Shown here: in pieces, positions 1 through 8,332 of the stretch
Numbering within the stretch: position 1 is the stretch's first letter
Layout: each line of letters begins with the position of its first letter
Assembly: GCA_021799035.1 (NCBI GenBank)
Contig: JAJZBG010000005.1
Coordinates: forward strand, 23,910-87,909
Source: Actinomycetes bacterium
GTDB lineage: Bacteria; Actinomycetota; Acidimicrobiia; Acidimicrobiales; Acidimicrobiaceae
Direction: 5' to 3'
Length of the DNA stretch: 64,000 nt
Notes under the pieces: model-generated
Told to the model about the DNA's origin: nothing
Seen by the model: the letters and a program-made list of their open reading frames with translations, nothing else
Databases searched by the model: none
Translations under genes and position numbers: made by a program

Positions 1-1
1 T

Positions 2-460
2 CAGATACGGAACCGCATCCACGTGATTGCCGGCACCCTACCACGGGAAAACCTGCTTGCCCTCTACCTTCAGAGCGATGCTTTTGTTCTTCCCACTCGG
101 GGTGAAGGCTACGGCCTGCCCTTCCTCGAAGCGCTGGCTTATGGGCTCCCTACAATCTGTCCCGACATTGGAGGCCACCGCGAGTTCTGCAACGAAAGCA
201 ATTCGCTACTTGTGAGTTCTTACGAAGCACCTGCACTCGCAAGCGCAGGTGCCGAAGTGTTTCGCGAGTCTTTTTGGCGTGAAGTCGACGTAGCTGACCT
301 TGCAAAAGAGATGTGCGAGGCGGCCACGCACCCCGATCGCCTTGACGAACTTGGCAAACAAGGAATGGCTGCGGCTGCAAAATTCACGGAAACAGCCTGC
401 CAGGAGGCCTCACTGAAGCGTTTGTTGGAGATCACTGGCAGCAAAAAGGCCAAGCTCTGA
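2..460 (+). CDS. Glycosyltransferase family 4-type, C-terminal part (gene begins left of window)
   Basis: The reading frame is open from base 2, so only the C-terminal ~150 residues are present; a GTG at 23 is internal. The fragment shows the nucleotide-sugar binding half of a GT-B glycosyltransferase: EGYGLPFLEALAYGLP is the family-1/4 E-x7-E motif, followed by an IGGHREFC loop and a C-terminal helix. The donor and acceptor cannot be told. It faces the end of the flagellar operon, and its 3' end overlaps the stem of that operon's terminator. A second, much larger glycosyltransferase lies 15 kb away beside flagellin, so a role in surface or flagellin glycosylation is possible but is inference. 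Confidence 0.85.
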   Translation, partial: QIRNRIHVIAGTLPRENLLALYLQSDAFVLPTRGEGYGLPFLEALAYGLPTICPDIGGHREFCNESNSLLVSSYEAPALASAGAEVFRESFWREVDVADLAKEMCEAATHPDRLDELGKQGMAAAAKFTETACQEASLKRLLEITGSKKAKL

Positions 461-489
461 GCTGAAATAGCTGCTCAAAAAGCTTGGCC
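443..489 (-). terminator. Rho-independent terminator of the flgB-flgE operon
   Basis: A 9-bp perfect inverted repeat (GGCCAAGCT at 448-456, AGCTTGGCC at 481-489) has a small inner hairpin in its 24-base loop. On the minus strand the stem is followed directly by TTTTTGC, a U-tract suited to stop transcription coming from flgE. The stem overlaps the last codons of the convergent glycosyltransferase gene. Confidence 0.75.
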
Positions 490-511
490 TCTCTAAGTAT
501 TTAGACCAGTG

Positions 512-1786
512 CTACGGCATCGCCATAAGTGAAGCCATGGCCGTAGCGGTTGTGGTAATGACCTTTGTGTCAGCCTGATATGCAGTCTGAGCTTCGATCA
601 ACTTGGTGAGCTGAGAAGCCAGATCGACGTTGGATCCCTCGACTGCTCCTCCCTGAACTGTCCCAAGACCGTTACTTCCCGGCTGACCGAGTTGAGCATT
701 TCCCGATGCGACAGTTGCACTGAAGTACGTTCCTCCCACGTCAAGCAGTCCTTGTGGGTTGGCGAACTGAGCCAAGGCTATAGTTCCGAGGGTCGCGCTA
801 TCTCCGTTCGAGTAAGTGCCTGTAATTACCCCGTTTGCGCCAATAGAGTACGACTCCAAAGTACCTGATGAATAACCATCCTGAGAAGTCACAACAAGTG
901 TTTGGTTACCGGAAAATTGCGTGACTGCCTGCTGAGACCCAACCGCTGGAAAATCGAAAGCTGGCATCGTTTTGCCAGTCCAGGTGTAATTGCTAGGTTC
1001 ATTGTCTATTGCCAGACTCGTTTGCCCGGTTCCGACTGCTTTTCCGTTCACGGTGGAAAGCTGGCCGTTGCTTCCAAAAACGAGCGTTGGTGGAGTGTTC
1101 CACAGATTCTGCGAAGCACCTTGGACGGTTCCTTGCAAAGACCACGAAGTCGCGGTGCCGTTTGAGCCGATGGTTGGAGTAAACGTCAAGGTCACAGGAA
1201 CCTGATTGCCCAAAGAGTCGTACATCGTGGTGGTCACGGTAACCGGACCTGTAGCATTGGCCGGGAGGTTGCCGGCAAGTATGGCATTCTGGGTTTGTGA
1301 AGGCCCACCGCTCGAACCAACAACGATGCTGATTGGCGTCGGTGGAGCCGTCGTTGGCTGGCCAGGCGCCCAGCCCTGCACAAGCCCCCCACTTGCAGTC
1401 GAAAGATGTCCGTTGGCGTCTATCTGAAGATTCCCGTCCCTCGTGTAGTAGGCGTTGCCTCCCTGGTTCACGACCAAGAAGCCGTTGCCCTCTATGGCAA
1501 CGTCGCTGTTCACTCCCGTCTGCTGAACGGCCCCTTGCGAGAAGTTTGTCTCGATCCCCGCGATTTGGACCCCAGAGCCGATAGCCGACGGGTTCGTGCT
1601 TGCTTGAGTCTGCCCAACCGCACCTGTTGCTGGCTGAAGCTGCTGGGTCAGCAAATCGGAAAACTCCGCGGTCTGCGAAGTGAAACCGTCTGTTTCAGAG
1701 TTGGCTATGTTGTTTCCGATTGTGTCAAGAGCTGTCTGCATCGTAACAATTCCTGATGCAGCCGCCCCAAGAGAACGAATTGGCAT
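512..1786 (-). CDS. flgE: Flagellar hook protein FlgE
   Basis: Structural protein of the hook, the flexible joint between rod and filament, exported by the flagellar type III apparatus. The 424-residue product has the rod/hook N-terminal signature (SGIVTMQTALDTIGNNIANSET, seen in two parts, residues ~12-33), a Ser/Thr/Gly-rich variable middle with hook-type beta domains, and the FlgE/F/G C-terminal helix (EGSNVDLASQLTKLIEAQTAY). The ATG is preceded by AGGAG. It is the last gene of the flgB operon, directly after flgD, its capping scaffold. No separate flgF or flgG is seen in the window, so the distal rod gene must be elsewhere or the rod is simplified. Confidence 0.93.
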   Translation of the reverse strand: MPIRSLGAAASGIVTMQTALDTIGNNIANSETDGFTSQTAEFSDLLTQQLQPATGAVGQTQASTNPSAIGSGVQIAGIETNFSQGAVQQTGVNSDVAIEGNGFLVVNQGGNAYYTRDGNLQIDANGHLSTASGGLVQGWAPGQPTTAPPTPISIVVGSSGGPSQTQNAILAGNLPANATGPVTVTTTMYDSLGNQVPVTLTFTPTIGSNGTATSWSLQGTVQGASQNLWNTPPTLVFGSNGQLSTVNGKAVGTGQTSLAIDNEPSNYTWTGKTMPAFDFPAVGSQQAVTQFSGNQTLVVTSQDGYSSGTLESYSIGANGVITGTYSNGDSATLGTIALAQFANPQGLLDVGGTYFSATVASGNAQLGQPGSNGLGTVQGGAVEGSNVDLASQLTKLIEAQTAYQADTKVITTTATAMASLMAMP

Positions 1787-1889
1787 TCTTGTCTCCTATC
1801 TCAGTGGATGGAACACCCACTCCTTGCTTTTCAGTTCGTTGCTTTTCTTCGGTCCATGAGCAGTGTCGACCCCCTCGGCCTCGAATCAC

Positions 1890-2300
1890 TCATGAGATCT
1901 TGGTTACGGATGAAAGATCTATTGACGTCCCGTTTACCTCCAATGTTGGACCACTAGTCCCGTTGGTTACACCCGACACAGTGCCTGAAATCGACTTGCC
2001 ACTTGCATCCGTCCCCGTGACAGACTTTCCGATGAGAGAAGCAGCTTCACTCATCTGCATCGAAGTAGACACTGTGTTGAGCTGTTCAACTTGAGACAGC
2101 TGCGCGAGCTGAGCCATGAAGTTCGACGAGCTCGTCGGATTCAGCGGATCTTGATATTTGATCTCGTCCACCAGCATGGTAAGAAAAGTGGTCGGCTGCA
2201 CCAAGCTCGCCATGCCAGTGGAGCCCGATCCGTTAGATCCTGCTGTTGTAGAAGCTGCTGGAACCAGTGTGTTACTAATAGAGCTGATAGGCGCAGTCAT
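1890..2300 (-). CDS. flgD: Flagellar hook-capping protein FlgD
   Basis: Assembly scaffold that caps the growing hook. The 136-residue product has the conserved N-terminal FlgD segment (TTFLTMLVDEIKYQDPLNPT, residues ~38-57, then NFMAQLAQLSQVEQLN) and a short C-terminal beta part. It is shorter than enterobacterial FlgD (~230 residues) because the C-terminal Tudor/Fn3-type region is largely reduced, as in many Gram-positive forms. It lies 17 bases after fliK and about 100 bases before flgE in the same operon. That 103-base interval holds no convincing gene. Confidence 0.92.
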   Translation of the reverse strand: MTAPISSISNTLVPAASTTAGSNGSGSTGMASLVQPTTFLTMLVDEIKYQDPLNPTSSSNFMAQLAQLSQVEQLNTVSTSMQMSEAASLIGKSVTGTDASGKSISGTVSGVTNGTSGPTLEVNGTSIDLSSVTKIS

Positions 2301-2317
2301 TATCTAGTCCCTTTCTC

Positions 2318-3679
2318 TCACAGAACAAGGTGTATCTTTCCACTAGTTGATGAAACGACATCAGCGGCTCTTCCTGAACCAGGCGAAGCCTCGACTTCTT
2401 GTGTCGGCTGAAATGATTGAGGATTGGAATAGCTTCCAGGTTGAGAGCCAGGATGCCGCAACGTCACGTTGACGCTCATGCCGCCTTGGGAAAGCTGATT
2501 TCTAAGAGCCGCAAGAGACCCGGACAAAGCGCTGTGTCCCGCATCGGTTTGCGGCGTCAACGAAACCTGCAACCCACCATGGCTAAGCGCCACCACAGCC
2601 TCTACATGCCCCAACTCTGCTGGATGCATTGCAACAAGTAAGGCATGATTGCCGTAGCCGGCTGAAACTTGACGAAGGACAGCGCCGGAAAGTGTACCCA
2701 CATCAAGCGGCAGCGGATCACGATATGCAGCTACGTCTGACGTCGCCGATGGAACCTCAACTTTCGCGAGCGTCGATGGCTTCAGTGATATCGAGGCCAA
2801 GATCTGAGAACCCTCTTCACCTCGATTTGACTCCTTAGTTACGGCGATCCGTCTCTGCGGCTCGGCAGCAACAGGCTCAGCAACCAGACCGCCACTGGCT
2901 GGCCTAGCCTGCGTACCGACCCGAGCCGGCAGAGACAATTCCGAAGGAGATATTTTTTTCAGAGGTGACTCTGCAGCGCCTGAAGCAAGAGACGCCGTTG
3001 AACCCCCATATTGGGCAGCCCGCTTAGCTGAATTGGCAAAACTCCCCTCCGTTTCGACCATTGGAGACGTTTTTGAAGTTGCGCTGGAGGGTGCTTTCCC
3101 CTTTCTGGAAGACTGCGAACCACTCTGTGACTGCGACGTGGTGATCTCTCTTTCTCGGCCACTCAATCCATGTGCAGGCAACAATCCTTGACCAGCTACT
3201 CCCTTTGTAACCGCGCTCTTCCCGTTAGCTGGCACTAAGAGCATGCGACCTGTTTTGACACGGTCGGTGCCGCTAAGTCCTCTTCCCATGGTCCCAGATG
3301 GAGGTGAAATTGCAGATGAGGAGGAGCCTTCACCACTAAACACTTTCGCCTGAGGAGAGTTCGATTTCTGCTCATTTCCCACCACGCCGAGAGGCTCAAA
3401 CGGAGCCACCTCAGTCACTAGCGATGTTCCGTGCTCGGCCGGCCTTTTTCTAGAACTTGACTTGTGAGACTGGCGTGGCTGCCTTCCAACATGGGCAGCG
3501 AGCGTGCTCGCGCCACCAGCATTGCTCTCAAGCCCTTTTGCCCGCTCCGAAAGGACTTCGGAAAACGGCTGATCAGCGATATCTATGCTGGGAGCCTCGC
3601 TTCGGCCGTTTCTGCTAGACAAGCGAGAATCGGAAGATGGCCCCGAAGATTTCAGGAGTCCCACGATAGGTGCGTTCAT
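2318..3679 (-). CDS. fliK: Flagellar hook-length control protein FliK
   Basis: Molecular ruler that sets hook length and switches export from hook to filament substrates through FlhB. The 453-residue product has a long, low-complexity, Ser/Pro/Gly-rich N-terminal ~300 residues and a compact C-terminal domain (about 335-430) with the FliK pattern LLVAMHPAELGHVEAVVAL, the usual LxPxxLGxVxV export-switch core. Its ATG overlaps the stop of the upstream muralytic enzyme gene (ATGA), so translation is probably coupled. Sequence identity in the N-terminal half is expected to be low; the C-terminal motif and operon position carry the call. Confidence 0.88.
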   Translation of the reverse strand: MNAPIVGLLKSSGPSSDSRLSSRNGRSEAPSIDIADQPFSEVLSERAKGLESNAGGASTLAAHVGRQPRQSHKSSSRKRPAEHGTSLVTEVAPFEPLGVVGNEQKSNSPQAKVFSGEGSSSSAISPPSGTMGRGLSGTDRVKTGRMLLVPANGKSAVTKGVAGQGLLPAHGLSGREREITTSQSQSGSQSSRKGKAPSSATSKTSPMVETEGSFANSAKRAAQYGGSTASLASGAAESPLKKISPSELSLPARVGTQARPASGGLVAEPVAAEPQRRIAVTKESNRGEEGSQILASISLKPSTLAKVEVPSATSDVAAYRDPLPLDVGTLSGAVLRQVSAGYGNHALLVAMHPAELGHVEAVVALSHGGLQVSLTPQTDAGHSALSGSLAALRNQLSQGGMSVNVTLRHPGSQPGSYSNPQSFQPTQEVEASPGSGRAADVVSSTSGKIHLVL

Positions 3680-4827
3680 GCCGTTACCCCCTTGGGCGGT
3701 ATGCCCGCCATTGAAAGAATGTTTGAAACGTATGCCTGGGTCTCGGGGTATGGTGGCACTCCTGAATACTTGGCAACCGCAGCAGGACCCGCATTATATG
3801 CAGCGAGCGCATTTGCATAAGACCCGAAGCTTGCGATGTAGGATGCGATGAGCTTGGCTGCAGCATTAATGGATTGAGTGGGATCGGCAGTGTCGATGCC
3901 CAAACCAGCTGCGGTAGACGGCATGAACTGGGCTATTCCGCGCGCTCCAGCCTCACTCACAGCCGATGGATTGAACCCGCTTTCCTGGGCAATAAGGGCG
4001 GCTAGGAGTGACGAGGGTATTCCGTTGGCTGAAGCCGCATGCTCGATCGTCGACGCATATTGCGCTGGAACCTTAACGTTCCCGACGAGCACATCCAAAT
4101 AAGAGGAGGAATTGGGCAGTATCCTTCGAATCGCCACCACCGACCCAGCGCTCGAAACCGGCTGAACCTGAACGGTGGTACCGGAGTACGGGGCATCAAT
4201 CATCTCTCCATTGCCGACATATATGCCTACGTGTCCAGGCGATGCAGGAGTACCGTCCGACCCCGCAAAGAACAGCAGATCGCCAGGTTGGGCATTTGCC
4301 AGATTCGGGACAGCCGTGCCCACCTTTGCCTGTGCCTCGCTTGTCCTAGGAATGCTGATACCCAACTCTCCATACACGTATTGCGTGAACCCTGAACAGT
4401 CAAAACCACGTGGGTTAGTACCACCCCAGACATAGGGGGTGCCCGCTAGCTGAACAGCCTTGGCGACCACATCCTGTCCGGCCGGAACGCTGACTTGGGT
4501 CGGAGTACCGCCAGCAGGCGCTGTGCCCAGCCCCTGCTGTGCCGACAGAATCATCGATAGTAAATTCATCACGTTCTGCTGGCCACTGATTCCAGACGAT
4601 CCATTGTTTACTGAGTCCAGGGCACTCTGACTCTGAGTGCTCGCTGCCGAAAGAGTATCCAAGGCCATCTGCTCGCTCGTGATCTTTGCCAGAGTGGCAG
4701 CAAATGATTGACCAGCACTGGATGTAGGGCTTTCCCCAACTTCGGGCCCCTTGCTGGCATTGCTTCCGGCCAGCAGTGCAGGAGCAAACTGGTTTTGCGG
4801 CACTTGCTGGACCCCCCCAACGGTCAT
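3676..4827 (-). CDS. Bifunctional NlpC/P60 endopeptidase and SLT transglycosylase fusion, flagellar muralytic enzyme
   Basis: A 383-residue protein with two peptidoglycan-cleaving domains. Residues ~120-235 form an NlpC/P60 domain (catalytic Cys in RGFDCSGFTQYVYG, His in SPGHVGIYVG). Residues ~255-375 form a lytic transglycosylase domain (catalytic Glu in ALIAQESGFNP, then GARGIAQFMP and ALAAYNAGP). There is no signal peptide, so export by the flagellar apparatus, as for FlgJ, is likely. It sits between fliJ and fliK with ATGA overlaps on both sides, the place where a cell-wall hydrolase would be needed to let the rod through. The tandem cleavage specificity, peptide plus glycan, is unusual for a flagellar hydrolase. 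Confidence 0.88.
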   Translation of the reverse strand: MTVGGVQQVPQNQFAPALLAGSNASKGPEVGESPTSSAGQSFAATLAKITSEQMALDTLSAASTQSQSALDSVNNGSSGISGQQNVMNLLSMILSAQQGLGTAPAGGTPTQVSVPAGQDVVAKAVQLAGTPYVWGGTNPRGFDCSGFTQYVYGELGISIPRTSEAQAKVGTAVPNLANAQPGDLLFFAGSDGTPASPGHVGIYVGNGEMIDAPYSGTTVQVQPVSSAGSVVAIRRILPNSSSYLDVLVGNVKVPAQYASTIEHAASANGIPSSLLAALIAQESGFNPSAVSEAGARGIAQFMPSTAAGLGIDTADPTQSINAAAKLIASYIASFGSYANALAAYNAGPAAVAKYSGVPPYPETQAYVSNILSMAGIPPKGVTA

Positions 4828-5258
4828 GGGAGGACTCCAAGCACGTGACGAGCGTTGCTCATGTCATCCATCTCCATCACTTCTTCGTGCAGCTCCTCGT
4901 CTCTCCATTTCAAAAGCGCTTGTGCCTCGAGCTTCTCAAGAACCTGCGACTTCTTGCTGGCATCGCTCCAGGCTTGGCGCCGCTCTGCAAAGACCGAAGC
5001 AGCCTCATCCACCGCTTCCCTGCAATGTCGGATGGCGTCAGAAAGTCGCGACGCCTGATCGAAGCTCCACAGAAACTCTGCCATTGTGACCAAACCCGTT
5101 GGAGCCTGCATTTCTGCGAGCGCAGCTTCGGCCGATCGCTGCATCTGCTCAGCTGCGCGGAGCTCTCTCAAAGCGATCATGAGCTTGTCTTTAGAGGCCT
5201 TCTCCTCAATAGCTCTGATCCTGGCAACGCCGGCGAGCCTGAAAGTGTAGCGTTTCAT
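4824..5258 (-). CDS. fliJ: Flagellar export chaperone-like FliJ
   Basis: Small coiled-coil protein (144 residues) expected to form the stalk in the FliI ATPase ring and link it to FlhA. It is strongly helical and charged over its whole length, begins with the FliJ-type KRYTFRLAGVARIRAIEEKA, and has no transmembrane segment. FliJ sequences diverge quickly, so the assignment rests on size, coiled-coil character, the start motif (F-x-L-x2-V-x2-I/L-R) and its place immediately after fliI with a 4-base stop/start overlap. Confidence 0.85.
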   Translation of the reverse strand: MKRYTFRLAGVARIRAIEEKASKDKLMIALRELRAAEQMQRSAEAALAEMQAPTGLVTMAEFLWSFDQASRLSDAIRHCREAVDEAASVFAERRQAWSDASKKSQVLEKLEAQALLKWRDEELHEEVMEMDDMSNARHVLGVLP

Positions 5259-6577
5259 TGACCTGCCTCCCCAGGCAAGACAAGCGCAGCCAGAGCGTCC
5301 TTCGTCACCTCTATGTTGCTGATCTCAGCAATTCCCTGCTTGCAAAACGCATCTATCCTTGGCTTCAACCTCACAGCATGATCAACAACGGGGTTAGTTC
5401 CAGCAACATAGGCATCGATCTCAATGAGGTCCTTCGCATCGCGCCAGGCAGCCAGAAGCTCGCGAACCACCCCTCCAGCGTCAAGTTGTTCTTTCGAAGC
5501 AACCGCTGGAGCGACTCTTGAGATCGATCCAAGAACATCGACTGCTGGGTAGTGGTTCGACTCCGCAAGAGCTCGTGACAGCTGGATATGGCCGTCGAGA
5601 ATGGACCTGGCAGTGTCTGCGATCGGCTCATTCATATCATCACCCTCGACCAGCACTGTATAGAGTCCAGTTATTGAGCCTGTCTCAGCCATGCCTGCAC
5701 GCTCTAGCAACCTCGGCAGTAGGCCAAAGACGCTAGGTGGGTAGCCGCGGGTGGCAGGTGGTTCGCCCGCAGCGAGACCGACCTCTCTCTGAGCCATGGC
5801 AAAACGGGTTAATGAGTCCATCATCAGCAATACGTCATTTCCCTGATCACGAAACCACTCGGCAATTCTCGTTGCGGTAAACGCTGCACGAATGCGCATT
5901 ACCGCGGGTGCATCAGAAGTAGCCACGACCACAATCGACCGCTTCAGGCCCTTTTCCCCCAGGTCTCGCTCTATGAACTCTGCAACTTCCCTACCTCGCT
6001 CGCCAATGAGCGCGACAACGGTGACATCTGCGGAAGTCCCCCTGGCGATCATCGACATCAGCGAGGACTTGCCTACACCTGAGCCAGCAAAGATTCCAAG
6101 CCTCTGACCTTTGCCACATGGAATAAGACCGTCAATTACTCTCACCCCCAACGGCAGCTGCTCATTCACGATTCCCCTTCTAAGTGGGTGGGGCGGAACA
6201 CCAGCGACAGAGACATCGAACCCCTGTACCAAAGGACCGTCATCTATTGGCCTTCCGAACCCGTCAAGGATTCGTCCCATCAATCGCTGACCGACCCGAA
6301 CAGGCAGTGGTCCTCCCAAAGCAATGACTCTCGTTCCAACACGAATGCCCACCGGATTGCCGAACGCCAGGCAAACCACGCGGTCGGCACGAATTGCCAC
6401 CACTTCAGCGTGAAGCTGATCCTCTCCGGCAAGGAGGAGCAAACCATCGCCGATTGCTGCTGGAATTCCGGCAACCTCTATCGACATCCCCACCATCTGA
6501 GTCACACGGCCAAAACGCTGCGGCCTTGCAACGGCCAGTGCCTCCTCGGCTAAAGCATCCAGAAGCTCGGTCATCAT
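5255..6577 (-). CDS. fliI: Flagellum-specific ATPase FliI
   Basis: Hexameric ATPase at the base of the export apparatus that helps unload substrates and chaperones. The 440-residue length is normal. Visible motifs: Walker A GSGVGKSS (residues ~165-172), GERGREVAEF, Walker B VLLMMDSLTRFA, and GYPPSVFGLLPRLLERAG, the F1-beta/FliI signature. Its start overlaps the fliH stop by four bases and its stop overlaps the fliJ start. Two ATGs in tandem (6577 and 6574) are possible; the first gives the ATGA overlap. Confidence 0.97.
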   Translation of the reverse strand: MMTELLDALAEEALAVARPQRFGRVTQMVGMSIEVAGIPAAIGDGLLLLAGEDQLHAEVVAIRADRVVCLAFGNPVGIRVGTRVIALGGPLPVRVGQRLMGRILDGFGRPIDDGPLVQGFDVSVAGVPPHPLRRGIVNEQLPLGVRVIDGLIPCGKGQRLGIFAGSGVGKSSLMSMIARGTSADVTVVALIGERGREVAEFIERDLGEKGLKRSIVVVATSDAPAVMRIRAAFTATRIAEWFRDQGNDVLLMMDSLTRFAMAQREVGLAAGEPPATRGYPPSVFGLLPRLLERAGMAETGSITGLYTVLVEGDDMNEPIADTARSILDGHIQLSRALAESNHYPAVDVLGSISRVAPAVASKEQLDAGGVVRELLAAWRDAKDLIEIDAYVAGTNPVVDHAVRLKPRIDAFCKQGIAEISNIEVTKDALAALVLPGEAGQ

Positions 6578-7224
6578 AGCCCCGGATTTTTTGATCCAGT
6601 AAGGACGCTCTCGACTCGCTTGAGCGCTTCACCCAGCTGGGCATCTACTGTAGCCCCCTCTATCTCTACAAGAGCTCCAGCTGGCTCAACAGCCAGATCA
6701 CCAACTATGGTCAACTCTCGCCCACCGCTCAAGTCGGTGATATCCCCCAGTGTGTCCAGATCTTTGGGATTCAGTCTGATAATAGCGGGACCTGTTCCAC
6801 TGTCTAGGGTTAGCGCCCTCGCGATTGCATCGCGCCCGGGGTCAACCGCCAACTCCAGCTCCCTGCACAAGAGCCGCTCTAAAAGGGTGAACACAAGCTT
6901 TGGAACCGCAGTGCCAACCTCAGTCTTCAGCTGAGCATTGGCCTCCTCTAGCGCTCCAATGGCGCTGGACAGACTCGCAAGAGCTGACTGAGCCCTCTGA
7001 CATTCTTCCGCCCTTCTAGCCGCCGCTTCTGCGGCAGCTCTCGCCAGCCCTTCGGCATATCCATCCTCGTACCCTTGGCGGCCTGCTTCGGAGCTCTCCT
7101 CATCAGCAACCTCAATCTCAGCGACCCTGCTTAGGTAGCTGGTCTTGACCACCGCAGAATGATTTAGCCTACGGAGCGGCCGAACCGACCTGGCGGGCGG
7201 ATCCGAACAACCAAACATGCTCAT
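6574..7224 (-). CDS. fliH: Flagellar assembly protein FliH
   Basis: Regulator and anchor of FliI, tying the ATPase to the C-ring through FliN. The 216-residue product has a variable N-terminus, the FliH A/G/E-rich helix (GRQGYEDGYAEGLARAAAEA, with GxxxG-like repeats, residues ~48-67), a coiled coil, and a C-terminal V/FliH-type domain (IIRLNPKDLDTL, VEPAGALVEIEGATVDAQLG). Its ATG overlaps the fliG stop (ATGA). The order fliF-G-H-I-J supports the call. Confidence 0.9.
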   Translation of the reverse strand: MSMFGCSDPPARSVRPLRRLNHSAVVKTSYLSRVAEIEVADEESSEAGRQGYEDGYAEGLARAAAEAAARRAEECQRAQSALASLSSAIGALEEANAQLKTEVGTAVPKLVFTLLERLLCRELELAVDPGRDAIARALTLDSGTGPAIIRLNPKDLDTLGDITDLSGGRELTIVGDLAVEPAGALVEIEGATVDAQLGEALKRVESVLTGSKNPGL

Positions 7225-8303
7225 ACGACAACCTCATCATCTCTTGCTATGACGATGACGCCTTCGGCGTCAAGCTGACGTGCTGTGCGAACTACGGTCG
7301 CCTGTGCTGCGTGAATCTGCGAGTTACGCACTGTGCCCATTACTTCCATCTCCTCGTCGACCATGGCGGTGACCCGCTCAGAAAGATTGCTCCGAATCCT
7401 GGAAAGGATCTCTGGCGAAAGACTCGGCTCCTTCATTGCCAAAGCCAAGGTGGGCGCATCCACCTTCCGGAAGATCTGCTGTAGCGCCTTGTCTTCAAGT
7501 TTCATGACATCTTCGAAGGTGAACAGCTTGGACCTTATCTGTTCCGCCAGACTCTTGTCCTCCTTTTCGATCTCGCTTAGAACCTGCTGCTCAATGGTGC
7601 GATCAGAATGGTTAAGTATCTCTGCCATCGCGGTAGTGCCACCTGCGATGGTCGTCGATGCCGCCGCTTGAGCATTTCTGAGCTTCCCCACTAAAAGTGT
7701 TGTCGCCTGGCGAACTGCGGCGGGATCTACCCGGGTCAGCTGAGCTATCCTCTTCGCCACCTTCACCCGGAACCCAGGGTCGAGAGAACTTAGGAGTGTC
7801 GCTGCATCGGCAGGAGGTAGATAAGCCAAAACCACTGCGACAACCTGAGGCTGCTGAGCACTAAGAACAGTAAGCGCCTGCTGCGGATTTACCATGAGAA
7901 GCTTCGACAAAGGACCCGTTGCTTCGTGGCCCTCGTACTGCTCCATGATCTCTTGGGCTCTGGCCTGCCCGAGCCTTTCGACAAGGAGTTCTCGAGCCAT
8001 GATTGGTCCTCCCTGACCAATCATGCCCGACTCACCCATGCGTTCCATGAATTCGGCGAACACCTCGACTACCGTTTGATTGGAAAGCTTTGGAAGCGCA
8101 ATTATCTCTTTGATCAGACTGACGGCCTCATCGTCACTCAGCTCTTTGAGAATTGGCGATGCCTTCCTTGTGCCCAGCTGAGCCAGGAAGACAGCCACTT
8201 TCTGCCTGTTGGTAAGCTTTTCTGCAGATTTGCTGCCCGGCATTGGGATCCTTGTAGAAAGCTCAAGCCCGGTGTCAATATTTTCTTGTGGAATCTGTTC
8301 CAT
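7221..8303 (-). CDS. fliG: Flagellar motor switch protein FliG
   Basis: Rotor protein that transmits torque from MotA and sets rotation sense. The 360-residue product has the N-terminal FliF-binding domain, the middle domain with QQPQVVAVVLAYLPP (the usual EHPQ motif reads QQPQ here), and a C-terminal torque domain ending LSERVTAMVDEEMEVMGTVR, which carries the charged helix that meets MotA. It follows fliF by 29 bases. The Glu-His to Gln-Gln change in EHPQ may alter contact with FliM, but the rest is canonical. Confidence 0.96.
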   Translation of the reverse strand: MEQIPQENIDTGLELSTRIPMPGSKSAEKLTNRQKVAVFLAQLGTRKASPILKELSDDEAVSLIKEIIALPKLSNQTVVEVFAEFMERMGESGMIGQGGPIMARELLVERLGQARAQEIMEQYEGHEATGPLSKLLMVNPQQALTVLSAQQPQVVAVVLAYLPPADAATLLSSLDPGFRVKVAKRIAQLTRVDPAAVRQATTLLVGKLRNAQAAASTTIAGGTTAMAEILNHSDRTIEQQVLSEIEKEDKSLAEQIRSKLFTFEDVMKLEDKALQQIFRKVDAPTLALAMKEPSLSPEILSRIRSNLSERVTAMVDEEMEVMGTVRNSQIHAAQATVVRTARQLDAEGVIVIARDDEVVV

Positions 8304-8332
8304 CTATCTATCGCCCCACTTCCCGCCAGAAC

